Below the pieces are notes generated by a model. That model did not search any database. It saw nothing but the letters and a program-made list of their open reading frames with translations, and was not told where the DNA came from. The position numbers and the translations under genes were made by a program. A DNA stretch of 64,000 nt from Balanoglossus misakiensis (taxonomy: Eukaryota > Hemichordata), in the NCBI GenBank assembly GCA_040954595.2, contig CM082577.2, positions 16,988,001-17,052,000 on the forward strand, in the 5' to 3' direction. Shown here piece after piece: positions 21,483 to 33,882 of this stretch. Each line of letters opens with the position of its first letter. Position 1 is the stretch's first letter.

Positions 21483-24400
21483 CTATCGCTGTTTGCTGGC
21501 AAACCATTTGTTCCAGTATTTGTTGTAATTCCTGGTAATATCTGACTCGTGTTCAATTGTGAAATATCGAAGTGATGGGTCAGGAACAATTACAACATTT
21601 CTGCAGATAACAAATTTCAGGTCAGTCTCTTGGATGTCGTCTGGATCTGGCCAAATAAAGTTGGATGAACTGCCTCGTTTGCGTGTCATGTATGAGATCA
21701 GCACTTTGTTCAGATTCTCAACCTTCACAACGTGTCCAGGGTACCAATCATCCTCATTTGCTGTTATCACAGTATCTCCGGCCTTTACACTGATGGTCTC
21801 TGGTGAACTTTCTCTGCTGCCTTCTTCGTTGATACTTTTATCATCATCACCATCATCATCATCATCATCATCGTTGTCGTCATCATCATCGTTGTCGTCA
21901 TCATCATCATCATCATCATCGTTGTCGTCATCTTCATCGTCGTTGCTGTCGTCATCATCATCATTTCTATCATTATCCTGGTCACTTTCACTGGTCATAT
22001 CTTGACTTCTGTCTTCTGTGTCCCTCTCACCACATCTGTCTCCTGTATTTACACGACTGATGTGAGACAGCCTGGCATCCTCTCTCTGTTTTGCAAATTT
22101 TGCTTTGATCCGACTAATACCGTCTGTCAAAGTCTCAGGAGTACTGTCATGTGTGACTGGTCTATCAGTACAGTCTATATTCACTTCAGTAGGGTGGGCT
22201 TGTATGTTGTTTGTACTGATGTAGCCTAGTATGGTTATGAGGTTGGATTTAAGCTCATCCACACTGTAGACTTTCCCTTTACTGGAGAACATCAGGACTT
22301 CTCTGTCCATGTCTGAGGTGGGATAGGTGTCTTTAAGATAGCTGATATGGGTTTTCAATGCACTTAGCTGCCCTCCTTTGGTGTGGAACTGGTCTATATA
22401 CGTGGTGACATCAGAATATGATGTACATGGACCGCCATGCTGCTCAATGAACAGCTTCCGTTCATCATGCTGTTTCTTCTTTTTTGCTGCCAACTTCTCA
22501 TGCACTGATGCAGCCTGCTGCATGGCTTCTGCTTTAGTTTTGTTGTTGTCATCTTCTAACTTCTTATACACTGTTTCCCACTTTCTTCTCTCTTTTCTTG
22601 CTTTCTTTAGGATGTTCACATACTTCTCGTGATCCTTCTCAGAGAGAGCTAGGAGCCATGCTGCTGTATTGTTGCACTTGAACATCGTAGCTCCTTCAGC
22701 AGCTATCATTCCTAAGGATGGCTTGGCTTGCTTTAGAGACGCCCAGTACCCAAAGTCATTCTCACCACGCTTATTGGTCTTCTCCATGGTTTTTGTCTGC
22801 GCCCTCACATCTGCTGAGATATTGGTGCTGTACTTTCCATGCAGTTGGTCTGGACAGCGACGTTCAAAACTACAAGCAGACTACTGCATATAGTTTCCAG
22901 GGCTTGTTTTGTCATGGTGGCAAATTGCTGTGAGCTTTCTGCATACAGAGAATCAAACACTTCATCCTTTACTGGCACTATGTCACCACTTAGGGGCTGG
23001 AACAGTGGTGGCATATTTACATCAAGCAAAGGTGATGAATCTCTGCTCCATTCATCCAATTTATTGTATGCGGTCTGTAGGTGTTGAGAAAGATCCATGA
23101 TGTGCAGAGTTTGCATCTCAACCAAGCGCCAATATGGCTCAGTAAACTGCTCGTGTAGAATTCCCAGGGCACGAGCAGCTGCAAGCAAGGGTTCACTCTG
23201 CACATCAGCCAGCACTGCACGCAAAAGCTTGTTGCCTGCTTTTGCATAGCCATCATTAAACATGTTGGCGACATGCTTCCTGTGGTAGTAGACACCAGCT
23301 GCACATTCAAACAAGATATTAAATCTGTTTGCTCTGAATGGTTTCACCTCACAAGATTTGATGCCATTGATTTCTCGATAGGTCTTGAATTGTCCAATGG
23401 CTCCTGCCTGTTGGTTTCCTCCAGGTGAAACTGCTCCACACACTGTCCGAATCATACGCTGCGTAGCAGAATCTACATGTTTCCAACTGTACTCGCCGTT
23501 CCTGTCTTGAAATTCCCTCAATTTCTCTACTCCCAATTGTCCATACATCTTCCTCCATAGATTTTCAAGGTCTTTCAGAGCAGCATTACTGTATGTAGCA
23601 CAACCAATTAGTGTGTGAAGATTACAGTACAGATGGTTCATATGGGACATTTGCTGTTTAGATTCTTCATCCAATTCATGCCAGTTTTGGATGATATCGG
23701 GAAGTATGGTACGGCGATACATTTCAAGCTGGCGATTGAAACTTTTCTGGGTAGTAGCTTGATCTCCCATTGTATTTTTGATTTTGCCCACCAGCACTTT
23801 TGCTGTCTCGCTGGTATTTTCACCATCTAGGAGGTCAGCAACTTTATTGATTACAAAATGAAATGCCTTCATCTGTGTCTGTGCATCACCTGCATGTACT
23901 TCAATCAGCCCAGATGTCAAAGTATTACCAGCATCAACGTTGACTTCAAAGTCAATAACTTTTACTCCATCTCGACTGGTTCCATCACTATGTTGCGTGG
24001 CATACTGTGTCTTCTGCAGCTCTACACCTACATGGATAGATGACACCAGATTTGCCTCTGCAGCAATACTTTTGCAGAATGTCTCGGATGGAAAATCACT
24101 TGGACCAACATTGAACTTTGCAATAACTCGCAGTACTGTTTCTGCAACCTTAGACATGTTCTTTGAGCTAACCCCGAGACTTCCCAGCGCCATATAACAG
24201 TGCCGTACATCACTTGTGTAAGTACTTGATTAGTGAGGGCCTTCTTTCATAACTAGCTTTCTTCCTTCTTTCATTTCTGTTTCTAGATTTTCTACCTGTG
24301 CTGCAAGTGTTGTTTGTTCTTTCTTCAGTCTCTTTATCTCAAGGTCTTTGTTTCGTAATTCGTCATCATGGTCTTCCCGCTTCTTTCCTTTTTTTGCTCT

Positions 24401-25459
24401 GTAATACTGCCTTGATTCTCTAAATTTATCTCTCTGTTGCTTGTATTTGGTGCTTTCTTCTTTGTATTTGTCTGCTGCATCACTTTCAGTTTGCAACAAT
24501 TTTCCAACTCTGTCAGCTGCACTTTCAATGCTTCTATCTTCTTATCTCTATATGCCTCTCTCCGGTCGACATTGAAGGGATGATAGTGGACCAAGCGATC
24601 ACTCAGTATCTTTTCCTTTTCTTCAAGAACTTTCTCATGTTTTTGTATTTTTTGTTGTTCCTTGCGTTTTTGTTTTAGACAATTTTGTAGCTTGATTTCT
24701 GCCTGCCTGCATTCAACATACGCAGCACACAGGAGATCATCTTTATACTTCAGCTGTCTTTTCAAATTCCTTTTTTCGATCTCAGTAGATTGCCATTGCT
24801 CAGGAACTGGTTGAGATAATACACTGGACATTTTTTGTTTCTGACCAGGTAGGATGAAGGGGGAAGTTTTCATCTGCTGAATAACACCAATATCATTGTT
24901 ACGTACAGCTGTGTCTCTCTTCATTTTATTATGGCAGAATGAATATCTCCATGTATGTGGTAGAACAGCAGCACATCTGTCCTTTCCAAACAATCTTTCC
25001 ATCCACACCACGGCTTCTTTTCGACTTTTTCCATTTTTGTCTCTGAAAATTTCTATTTCCGCTATTACCATATCTGTGACCGTCTCATGTGTATATGTTG
25101 CTTTTCCTTCAAGTACTTCCTTCGTGATTCCTAATTTTTCACACTCCTCACCAACGAATAAAGGTGATCTTCTAGGTTTATAGATACTTTCAATTGGGTT
25201 GGTTAATTTCTGCTTTATCTCTTCATCAGTCTTACACTTCATGAGTTCCCTTTCTACCTTTCTCGTCAAATCAGATATTTTTTGGGGGAGGTTAATTTTT
25301 TCATCAAGAATCATAAGAGCAGTGGGCAGATGCTCACTGACACTCATTTCTTCCTGGCAAATTATGTACTCTAAAGTTGACACCACACCATATGTTATTT
25401 TTGCTGCATCATCAAAGGAAACTGAAAGTGAGTGGGATCAAGAGAAATGAGAAATCAGG

Positions 25460-25491
<32 letters not shown>

Positions 25492-26222
25492 AGAATGAGA
25501 GAGAGAGAGGGAGAGAATGAAAATTTCATTCCACTTTTTAAAAAATAATCATGTACACAATTCTATTTGAATATTAATGAAAATTAGATTTAATAACAAT
25601 AAACAGAAAAAAAACAATACCATTTAGAAATAAAATTCAAATTAATTCTTGTTAATTCAGGGTTTCCCATAGCAAATTGTCATCACTTGAAAACTATATA
25701 TCTGAAACAAAAAAATGATAAAGAACAATTAATAAACACCGCAAAAACACAGAAATAAAATCTCTACTGAAAATCTAAAGATATTTCAAAATGATAAAAA
25801 TATTATAATAATTGATAAAATCACTATGTTATTAGTAAAACTAAAACGAATCGAAGTATCCCGACCAGGACTCAAGTTTAACAGTGTGCACAGTTTTTAT
25901 TCGTAATTACGGAATTTACTGGTTAGTAGCGGTCACTGAAGTTCTGAACATATCTGCGGCCGGTGATCGTATACCCGGAAGTTAACTGCGGCCGTTGGTG
26001 ATCGTATGCACGGCAAACCAAACCAATGAAAATGCCCCAGTTTGAAAATCAACGATTATCATAATTCTCACAGAAAATACATTTGAAACTTCAAAAAATA
26101 ACGAAAACAAACTCCATACCTGGACGTGAATGGTCCCGCAGCAGACAGCGGGCTCCGTCGAGCGTGAGCGGTGTTCCGTTGTCACCGAGAAGATCAACAA
26201 GTTTTTCCCTGAACTCGGCCAT
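21483..26222 (-). CDS. Long multi-exon element-like gene, unknown family
   Basis: Exon 1 (26222-26120) gives MAEFREKLVDLLGDNG and ends at GTATGG. After an intron with a (GA)n tract, a frame at about 25386-24500 has TDMVIAEIEIFRDKN, WMERLFGKDRC and a long coiled coil. A frame change near 24495 continues the coil (KKGKKREDHDDELRNKDLEI). An in-frame TAA at about 24230 comes next, then a 460-codon block: DVRHCYMALGSLGVSSKNMS, HSDGTSRDG, CNLHTLIGCA, VKPFRANRFNILFECAAGVY. A further frame change at 22805 leads to Lys-rich sequence, an Asp-rich run encoded by (ATC)n, and a Tudor/chromo-like end (AGDTVITANEDDWYPGHVVK). The C-x-H pattern and FRANRFN faintly recall RNase H-type transposases, but I would not name one. 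A partial copy at 6241 argues for a mobile family. Confidence 0.6.
21838..21970. repeat. (ATC)n trinucleotide tract coding poly-Asp
   Basis: ATC/GTC repeats on the + strand encode an Asp/Asn-rich stretch in the minus-strand gene that spans it. Confidence 0.9.
25459..25520. repeat. (GA)n microsatellite
   Basis: A GAGAGA run sits in the first intron of the minus-strand gene. A shorter version sits at the same relative place beside the 6241 copy (6922-6940). Confidence 0.9.
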
Positions 26223-27153
26223 TTTTACTCTGCTACAGTGAATAGCTCGTTATTTCCGGACGTCGCATTCGCTTGTACTACGATGATTTATATATTAATA
26301 AAAAGACTAGATTCGAAATTTTCTTATCATAAAACTGTTTTTATTGTTGCATAGAGAAGATTTTTCAGTAAAATGCAGTTACACCATCGTGTAGATCGAA
26401 TTTGGGGCTATTAATGAATGTATTATTCTGGCCCGATCGCCCTTCGGCGATCTCCGGAAAGCATTTGAAAAACCCGATTACTTGTTGTGGATAGCCACAA
26501 TGGGCGGCCGCCGGTTGCCGCTATGCGAGTTTCTGTTGATTTTGGAGCACATGTATCGAATGTTAGAAGACGTTTAGAAACATGAAACTTAGTGAGTTTA
26601 GGCGGTTTTTCCTGATTATTAAAATGATTCATTTAGTTTACTTCATTTCTTAATATTGTTTATATTACGATCCCGAGAATTTTGCATGTCGTCCAGCGTG
26701 TACAGTGTGCACACGCCACCCAAGAACAGGTTTTCCGTGACCTGTGACCCCCCTACTGTAAGTACAATGATGTGACAAGCAGAGATTTCAGGCCCTGTCA
26801 GATTTCTGTGTCTACAGCACTCTATACAGCCATGTCATCATATCACTACACAATTATGTTATCACAGCATGTGATACAGACCTGTACACCAGCCTCACAC
26901 AACAATGATATCTTTACTGACACAGACTTGCACCCTTGTGTTATGTTAGGGTCTGTACAGGAGCTGTCACAGGGCCAATATGTTTTGCTGTGATATACAA
27001 ACATGCCAAAATAAAGTCAATGTTTTATGTAAATCATATTGAATGAAGAAAGCCACAACACACATGCACAAAAATATTGATTCTAAATTTGTTCACATGT
27101 TTGCAGTATTTCATTTCTTTATAGTCTAATATACAGAGAAAAGATGAAAAGCC

Positions 27154-27279
27154 ATGAGAACACCCAAGGCAGGTCTCTTTACATATCTCCAACACAAGCA
27201 CGAGGTGGAAATTAAATACAAGCAGAATGCACTGGAAGTTGAGAGAAGACGGATTACCCTACAAGAGAGACAATTTTAA
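27154..27279 (+). CDS. Short charged coiled-coil terminal exon
   Basis: A 41-codon frame (MRTPKAGLFTYLQHKHEVEI, then a helix ending ERRRITLQERQF and TAA) has the Glu/Arg/Lys tail seen at the end of Myb/SANT-like element proteins, as at 8372-8540. A splice acceptor (TTCTTTATAG) lies 30 bp upstream, so it may be a last exon. No other exon of the gene is visible. Confidence 0.25.
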   Translation: MRTPKAGLFTYLQHKHEVEIKYKQNALEVERRRITLQERQF

Positions 27280-27299
27280 TTCAAATGAAAATGTTAGAG

Positions 27300-29420
27300 C
27301 AGCTTAGCAAAAGAAATTAAAACAGTTTCTAATTTTGTTCCCAGTTTAATGTTGTTGTTTTCACAGAAATTAGTTGTATATTTCAACTTTAACAAAATAA
27401 AATTATCATCACCATATAAACAATGTTGCCTTATAGTATATTGGGATAACATTTATTTGTGACAAAATGCCCAAAACATTTAAAAAACTCAGTACAGTTG
27501 GAAAGTTCTACTATTTTAGAAAAAGTCATATGAAAATGTAATGTCTCAGTGGAGTACATTTACTTCCATGTGTATTATTGAATGAGATCATGTTTTGTTT
27601 ATGAGGTTTTAAAGTGGGAAATGCTACGTGTTCATTGTATTTTGCATTTTCTCATGGTGGCAGCCATATTCCTTTGAGGCAAAGCTTTATAATGTATCTG
27701 TTTAAAACCTGCATATGCACTCACACTTGGGGTTTATAGTAGCCCAATGTAGGCGTACGGCGTGTGAAGCACCCGGGCGCGGCACTCGTACGATTGATCG
27801 ATGTTGTGTTGAAATCAGGCCAGTAATTGAGTTAAAACTTGGCTAATATGTTACCTTAGAGTGTTATACACTATCCAGTAACTTTTACTTGACAAGTGTC
27901 TTTTAGAAACCGTTTTCCCCACGATAAACGCGTCGTTTCACGAGCTACGCAACACTTCCGTATTTACAAGCCGAACATTGAGAGGTCAACGTAGGGCCTA
28001 TACTTCCGGGTCATATCGTCGAAGTACATCGATTATTTTTAAGCTGACCGTTACACAGGCATTTCGAATTAATTTCTTTTCAGGGATGTTGGGACCGATA
28101 TTAGACCTATCTGTCACGAAAACTTGGTTAACTTCCGAGGTCGTCTTCAAATGATTTTTGGCACGTTTGTGGACGTCTCTTCCGAGGTCACCAACATACC
28201 ACCGAAAACACGTTAAAAACTACTACTATTACCGACAGATTCTCATAAAATTTACGTCTGCAGTGTAAAATGGGAATCACTTTTGTAATTTATCAAGCTA
28301 GCATGGTATTTTATTGTATCACGGAGTGTAAAAATCAAGTTGAAAATCACCTTGAAAACTGGCCTATTTAACGGTCGCTGGCTTGACAAACTTTCATATG
28401 CAAATGAGCACCGTGCGATCTGACTGTCAAGGGAATAGACTAGAGCTGCCGGTTGCTTGAAATCAAGTGTATACAATATGTTTCAATTGTGTACTTACGC
28501 AAGTCAATTAAATGTGCATAAACTGTCAATCAAATAATTCAAACTACGTTAGATCCGTTGTATCGGCAATGATTGTTGAGTCCGATGAGAAGCGTTTCAG
28601 CGATTTTGCAATATTATACGATAATCTACTGCGGTCTATTTTATGCATTTTGTGCGCAAGGCTTATACAAAGTAGGCTATGTTGAAATGAAACATTTTTA
28701 TCTTTAAAATCTGAGAAATATCGCTCGTTAGTGACACTAATCCGTTGCATGTCCGCCATTATGAGAAGTCTCGCAAAGTCTCGCCCTTTTATACGGGAGT
28801 TGGGGGTTTAAGAAATGAAACAGTATTAACATGGCATATTTTTCGTGAAACAATTTCTTTTACAGGCAAGACGAAAATCCTGAGAAACTGATGAATAAAA
28901 TGTCAACATACCAAGTGTTCAGATTTTTTCGTGTGTGTGATGAGTCTGACAGAAATGAATGAGTTGAGTGTTTGAAAAGTGAGATTTGAAGTGTTTGAAC
29001 TCCAGTGTGCGCAAAACAAGTCATTGACAAAAATATAAATTAGAATGGTTAAATTTAACACGATATGTTTTATTTGATAAACATTTTAAAAATCAGAGTA
29101 CATGTATTTACAATTCAGAGGCCGGAGGGTAACTCACTCTGTGCGGATCAAATCAAGACAAAATGTGAATTCAAAGTAAAACGAAGAAAAGCTCAACAAA
29201 AATCTAAAACGCAACTGTAACCTCTATCACTCATTTTCATTGTTAACTCATTTTCATCGTTGACTTGATAACACACAGATTTAGTTAAACAACACACACA
29301 CACATTTATTATAGTGTACTGTACTGGTCTTTTATTTTCATCACTCAGTCAGCTCAGTGAGATCCATCAAACTAGTACTCTAGTCTCCAACATTTACATA
29401 AAAGTCCATTTTCAGCATGT
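27300..29420. other. No gene supported; one ATG-led ORF at 28544-28759 (-)
   Basis: The 71-codon minus-strand frame begins MADMQRISVTNERYFSDFKD in a GC-richer context (GCCGCCATT-like start). It could be a first exon, but I see no clear donor or partner. The rest is AT-rich and without recognisable coding sequence. Confidence 0.3.
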
Positions 29421-29429
29421 TTTGCATAC

Positions 29430-31030
29430 TGGAAAGGAGCTTCTCTAGAGTATTTGATAAATCCAAACAAGAAGAGCATGCTTTAGCAGAAGGCAAGTTT
29501 CTGTTTGAACTAACAATTCTCCTTTGTTTCATACTACACCAAACCTGGAAAGCTCTCTGCCAAAATGGAAATCCTCAATGTTCCTCAGTGGTGGGGTTTC
29601 TAAGACAAGAGTCATTAAGTAGCTAACTGAAGAAACTTTGAGCCTTGCTCTTGAGTTTGTTTTGATTCTGTTATACCTGGAGAAGCCCCTTACACAGTCA
29701 GCAGTGTTGGTGGGAAGATTCAATGCAATTCTTACCAATCTTACAATATTTGGGTAGATTTCATCACACTTGTGCCTCATTAACACACTCCAGACATCCT
29801 GGAATGTCATTGCTCTGTAGTTGTCAGATAACACATGTTTCAACAAACAGCATTCATCATAGAGCTCCCTAGGATCTATGATTGCAGGATAAGTTTTACC
29901 ATTTACACATTAACTTCTCCATAGAAATTATATAGAATGGTGATTTCCTTTTCACCATATTCTTTGAATCCTGGGGAAGAGGCTAGTGGCATTTGGCAAG
30001 GGACAAAAATACCAAAGGCTTTAATCAAGTCAGCCTGTTCAAATCTGCTCTCAAGATTTGCTATCAATTTATCAATGAACTGTCATCAATTTATCAATGA
30101 ACTGTCTCCTACTACTCTCAGAAATCTTTCGTTTTACTTGACTATCACAGATAATGATACCGTCTTCCCCTTCAGGTAATTCTACAACAAATTCATTCTG
30201 AAGGTTTTCAAAGATATTGTTACCAATATTCTTAATGTAAAACTTACTCTGACCCTCTGTGTATGGAATACTATCGAGAAACGCTTTCAGTCTGGCACCA
30301 GGATTTTCTTTCATGTCTTTCAAGGTGTAATGTTGCCATAAATTTATAGTTAGACACTATTTTCAGCAGTCCTATTGCTGCTGACTCTCCATTGTCGGCA
30401 TCACTGGCCAAGCACAACATCATTGCCCTCAGATTAGCTATCACAGCCTCTACAGAGCCAGTCACTGACAGCCACCTTGTGTCACATGGTCTAACAAACA
30501 ATCTCGCTTGCTGGCCTAAAATTCCAAATATATTGTTCAGCCTAGCTCTGTGTTTCGTTGAATAATGGAAGTAATTAAAAATTTGAACAAGATGTTGTTC
30601 AAATTTGTCAATTAATTTAACACTGCGGGCTGCTTGCAATGTGCAGAGGCAAGAGCTAATCTGTGGGCACTATACAATGGATGGCTATGAGATATGGATT
30701 TACCTCATTCTTAAGACGAGTTGCTGCACCCTTGTGTTTCCCGGTCATTACAGACGCGCCATCTGCCCCAGCACTATACATGTTTTTTATATCCACCCTC
30801 TTGCTTTGCAATATATTAATGAGGGAATTAAAATATCATCTGATGTACAACCCTCAAGACCTACAACTTCGAACTACAACTTTAGCATTTACTAAATACC
30901 GCAAGTATATTATGATTGTCTTATCCATGCCAACATCCGACATTTCATCGATCAGGACTGCAAAGCAACATGAAACATTTACTTCATTTACTACTTGTTC
31001 ATCAACAATCTTAAATCCCAATTTCACGGG
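29430..31030 (-). pseudogene. hAT transposase, 5'-truncated and frameshifted
   Basis: On the minus strand: FAVLIDEMSDVGMDKTIIIY (31000-30905), SAGADGASVMTGKHKGAATR (30770-30700), IHC then a one-base shift near 30672 and HRLALASAHC (the conserved C-x-x-H of hAT), then CDTRWLSVTGSVEAVIANLR (30475-30410), then the C-terminal dimerisation region ADCVRGFSRYNRIKTNSRAR and VSSVSYLMTLVLETPPLRNI (29690-29560). hAT enzymes cut and paste DNA with 8-bp duplications. This one lacks its N-terminal zinc finger and first block. At about 31030 its frame runs directly out of the piggyBac remnant. Confidence 0.8.
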
Positions 31031-31900
31031 CTTCGCTGGCATATACTGTATCATTGGTGACCGACCGCTAAATTTGCACATGGCTTCGTCGATGGAAATT
31101 TCCTTGAAGGGCAAAAACTTCAGGGGAAACTTGGAACGAATTTGGTCGATTATCGGTCGAACTTTGTACAGACAATCTCTGTCGGGGTCTTGACGGTCAG
31201 GTTCAGCGGGAGGATCGTTCACATGAAAATATTAATTGAGCTTCATAAACCGGTTTCGCGGCATGACTTTCGCTACTCCCGCGACATGAAGGCGATCATC
31301 TGTTGACCTAGCTGCAATGATTGTAGCGGGTGCTGCTAGGTTGACTGGTGTGTTCGCAGTACCCGCTACAATTATTGCAGCTACTGTTGACCATGAGTCT
31401 CGTATCTCAGGTAATCGGTGAATACCCATTAAAACATAATAAGACCAATGTACGCCTTCATTTCATTTCTGTCTACCGGACTCCATTCGCTGTCGACTTT
31501 CTGTAACAGATCTTGTTTGAACTGCGCGTATTTGTTGGTTTCGCGAACAAGGTGGTCAAGAAAATCATCGGCCATGAACAGCTGAAAGAAATCAAGCTGA
31601 TCGCCCGTACAGTCGAGATCGTGGAACGGCCCAGACACGTTGCCGTTAAAATTAAATATAGTTATATCTTCTTTGGAAGTTTCTGACCACTGCACATCGG
31701 CTACGACAATATCGTCTGCGCGAAGGTCTTCCAACAGACGTTCAGCCAGCTCGGTCGGGTCGATACCGCTTCCATTCTGGCGCTGGTACTAGTGGTAGGC
31801 TTCACAGGCAATTTCCGTCCGTAGTTGCTGTTCCGTAATTGCTTCAGTCGTGAACCCTTCAAATTCATCGCCGGAGTCAGAATCCCCCAATAAAATGTCC
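31031..31900 (-). pseudogene. piggyBac transposase, N-terminal half, 3'-truncated
   Basis: The minus strand shows QLFMADDFLDHLVRETNKYA and MKAYIGLIMFMGIHRLPEIR (31590-31400), then a 75-bp insertion, then DDRLHVAGVAKVMPRNRFMK, then LYKVRPIIDQIRSKFP and FKEISIDEAMCKFSGRSPMI (31160-31060). The first catalytic Asp is in SIDEAM. The remaining catalytic part is missing because the frame switches to hAT sequence near 31030. Upstream, 31700-31967 is a degraded N-terminal region. This family differs from the piggyBac at 13.5 kb. Confidence 0.8.
31300..31392. mobile_element. 75-bp MITE with 9-bp target duplication
   Basis: The element at 31309-31383 has 23-bp inverted ends (TAGCTGCAATGATTGTAGCG and its partner, one mismatch) and is flanked by CTGTTGACC at 31300-31308 and 31384-31392. 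With one duplication it adds 84 nt (28 codons) to the piggyBac remnant without breaking its frame. A 9-bp duplication suggests a MULE-type enzyme. Confidence 0.9.
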
Positions 31901-32021
31901 CAAACATTGTTTCGTACTCACGGGGTTGACATTGCAAATCAAAACAAACTTTTAAATGAATATTCACACATGTAAATCCAGACGCGTCGACCGCGTCTGA
32001 CGTGAAAGAAAGGTCAGGTCG

Positions 32022-32038
32022 GGGGGGGGGGGGGGGAT
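32022..32038. repeat. Poly(G) run
   Basis: Uninterrupted G tract in otherwise non-coding sequence between the piggyBac remnant and the LINE tail. Confidence 0.9.
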
Positions 32039-32449
32039 TATTGATTATTCATGAGAGGGGCGGTAAAATGTATTCAATTCGGCATGACGTCGAAGGCAAC
32101 ATGTTCACACGTGTCAGTGATTTATGTGTAGCTGTCACGGCTAGAATAAGCGATGTAATCACTTTGTGTGTACCCTTATGATCAATCTGATTAAAATCAG
32201 ATGTAGGGAACGGCGACGTGGTTTTTTTATGCTGTCGCCTCACACTACATCTGACCAACTCCCAATGGAGATCCCGCTGAACTCTCGCGTTCCGACCCGG
32301 CCAATCAGATTGCGTGTTATGCCGACTAAAGAATTGCACTGGGAGATGGGAGAAATGTTGTTGTTGACTTCGAGTATATTTACGTTTATTTCATTTCAGT
32401 ACTTGTGGCCAAACTATACAATACAGTGAAAACAGTTCTAATACTTGAA

Positions 32450-33140
32450 GTGAGTATTTATTGCATTACAAGGCCTCCGGCCCATATACAGTATAGTTCT
32501 CAGCATAAAAATTGGTGAGGTCATACAGGGCTCTTAAAGATGCTATTTTACAGAGAATGGTTTCTTTTGATAAATGCATAATGGACGTATTTACATAAAT
32601 TGATTAATAAATCAGGTTGAGTAGATTACAAAAGTCTATGAAATTTAACATGGTTGGTATCGTTATAGAAATAAAAGGGAATGTGTTTTTGTCTTAGCTC
32701 TTTGTAAAATGGACAAATCAGCAGAAAATGAAATTCGTCTTCCAGAAGTCTGAGGTTACATAATAGGCAAAGTCTATCTGTTAAATCAATGTTGTGGTGT
32801 CTCCCTACTTCAATACCCAGTTGCATCACGGAGCATCGAAAACGGGCAAAAGCTCTTATGTACTTGGTGTTACAATTTAATGAAAGGTATTTCTCAGGTT
32901 CTAATAAACTCTTGAAACAAGCATAAGTGCGTAGTTTGGGTTTTTGGGTGATACCGTATTTCCACTGTTGTTTACAGATATCCGAAACTCGGGCAGTAAA
33001 TTCAGAAATAAATAAATGTCTGTCGCCTACTTCCTGGAACAGCCAGGCATATCCAAAACCATAGGAAAATAAAATGTTTTTCAAAGACGTTGCCCAAGTC
33101 TGTCTGCCCGAGTATCGCACAGAATACGAAAGATTGGCTT
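32450..33140 (-). mobile_element. Non-LTR retrotransposon 3' end
   Basis: The minus-strand frame has SYSVRYSGRQTWATSLKNIL, CFKSLLEPEKYLSLNC and CLLCNLRLLEDEFHFLLICP, then PFYKELRQKHIPF, and a 3' UTR containing GGCCTCCGGCCCATATACAG. The 4500-4890 copy shares the HFLL-CP-Y tail and a similar UTR phrase. It is 5'-truncated and fused in frame to the SAP-domain ORF through a MITE fragment. Confidence 0.7.
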
Positions 33141-33174
33141 TCTCTTGTGAACAATTACATGTAATCCCATGGTA

Positions 33175-33230
33175 TCTTTCTTTGTTTGGCGTCATCGTAT
33201 GCGAGTGGTTTTCGCAGAGCAGTGAAACGT
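33175..33230. repeat. Fragment of the 2533-2685 palindromic repeat family
   Basis: TCTTTGTTTGGCGTCATCG and GAGTGGTTTTCGCAGAGCAG match one arm of the repeat at 2533-2685. It lies exactly between the SAP-domain part and the LINE part of a single open frame. Confidence 0.75.
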
Positions 33231-33239
33231 CGAGCTGTA

Positions 33240-33811
33240 GCCATATACAAATGATGAACTGTCGTTGATCATTTATAAACTCTCCTAACAAGTCATGTTC
33301 GCCCTCGTAGTCATGCTGCCAGTCGGGAAAATACGGTTGACCTTTTTGTCTCTCCTGAGGAACAACGTTGGATTTGACATAAAAATAACTCTGCGGCAGG
33401 TGTGTGTAAATCATGACGTCTGCTACATGTCGCTTGGCAAACAGCTGGTACCCGTCTTCCGATTTCAACTTGCGAAGGCGTTTACAGTCAAACTGACAAA
33501 CGGAGCTCAAATAAACCAAAACGTCAACAAGTTGAGGTAAATTAAAAAGGCTACTACTCCAGTCCTTGCTTGGAATACCCCGAACATCGGGGAGTTCAAA
33601 GTCAACACTGTCGTCTGTTTTGATAGTTCGTCGCCGCTTCATCGATGTCTCCAAATCGTCAGGTTCGAAAATCACCGGCAAGTGTATAGTCGCCGCCTTC
33701 TCGGCTAAACCTATTAACTGTGGCTTATTTTGGTTGCCCACGGCAATTCCCCGTTCCTTTAAGTAAAGTTTCAACTCGTCGACTCTCATTTTTGCAAAAA
33801 CTGTCACCATT
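33240..33811 (-). pseudogene. SAP-domain ORF of an element-like gene, truncated
   Basis: The minus-strand protein begins MVTVFAKMRVDELKLYLKER, continues GIAVGNQNKPQLIGLAEKA (a SAP DNA-binding helix pair, residues about 8-40), then a basic linker (KRRRT), then LVDVLVYLSSVCQFDCKRLR and DGYQLFAKRHVADVMIYTHL, up to FPDW and LLGEFIND. SAP domains bind AT-rich DNA. The second block resembles N-terminal regions of multi-copy invertebrate proteins of element origin. The frame then enters a repeat fragment and a LINE tail, so the real C-terminus is lost. It lies just outside the left end of the 16.9-kb transposon and is not part of it. Confidence 0.55.
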
Positions 33812-33882
33812 GTGTACAAGTGAGCAAGAGGTCAGGTCACTTTTATCGTCTGCATGTTAATTCAATGGCGCAACTTTGGGGG

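Noticed and set aside
26423-26632. 69-codon minus-strand ORF near CGATCGCCCTTCGGCGATC
   Set aside because: No recognisable domain, splice partner or repeat; the GC-rich hairpin beside it was not enough to call a feature.
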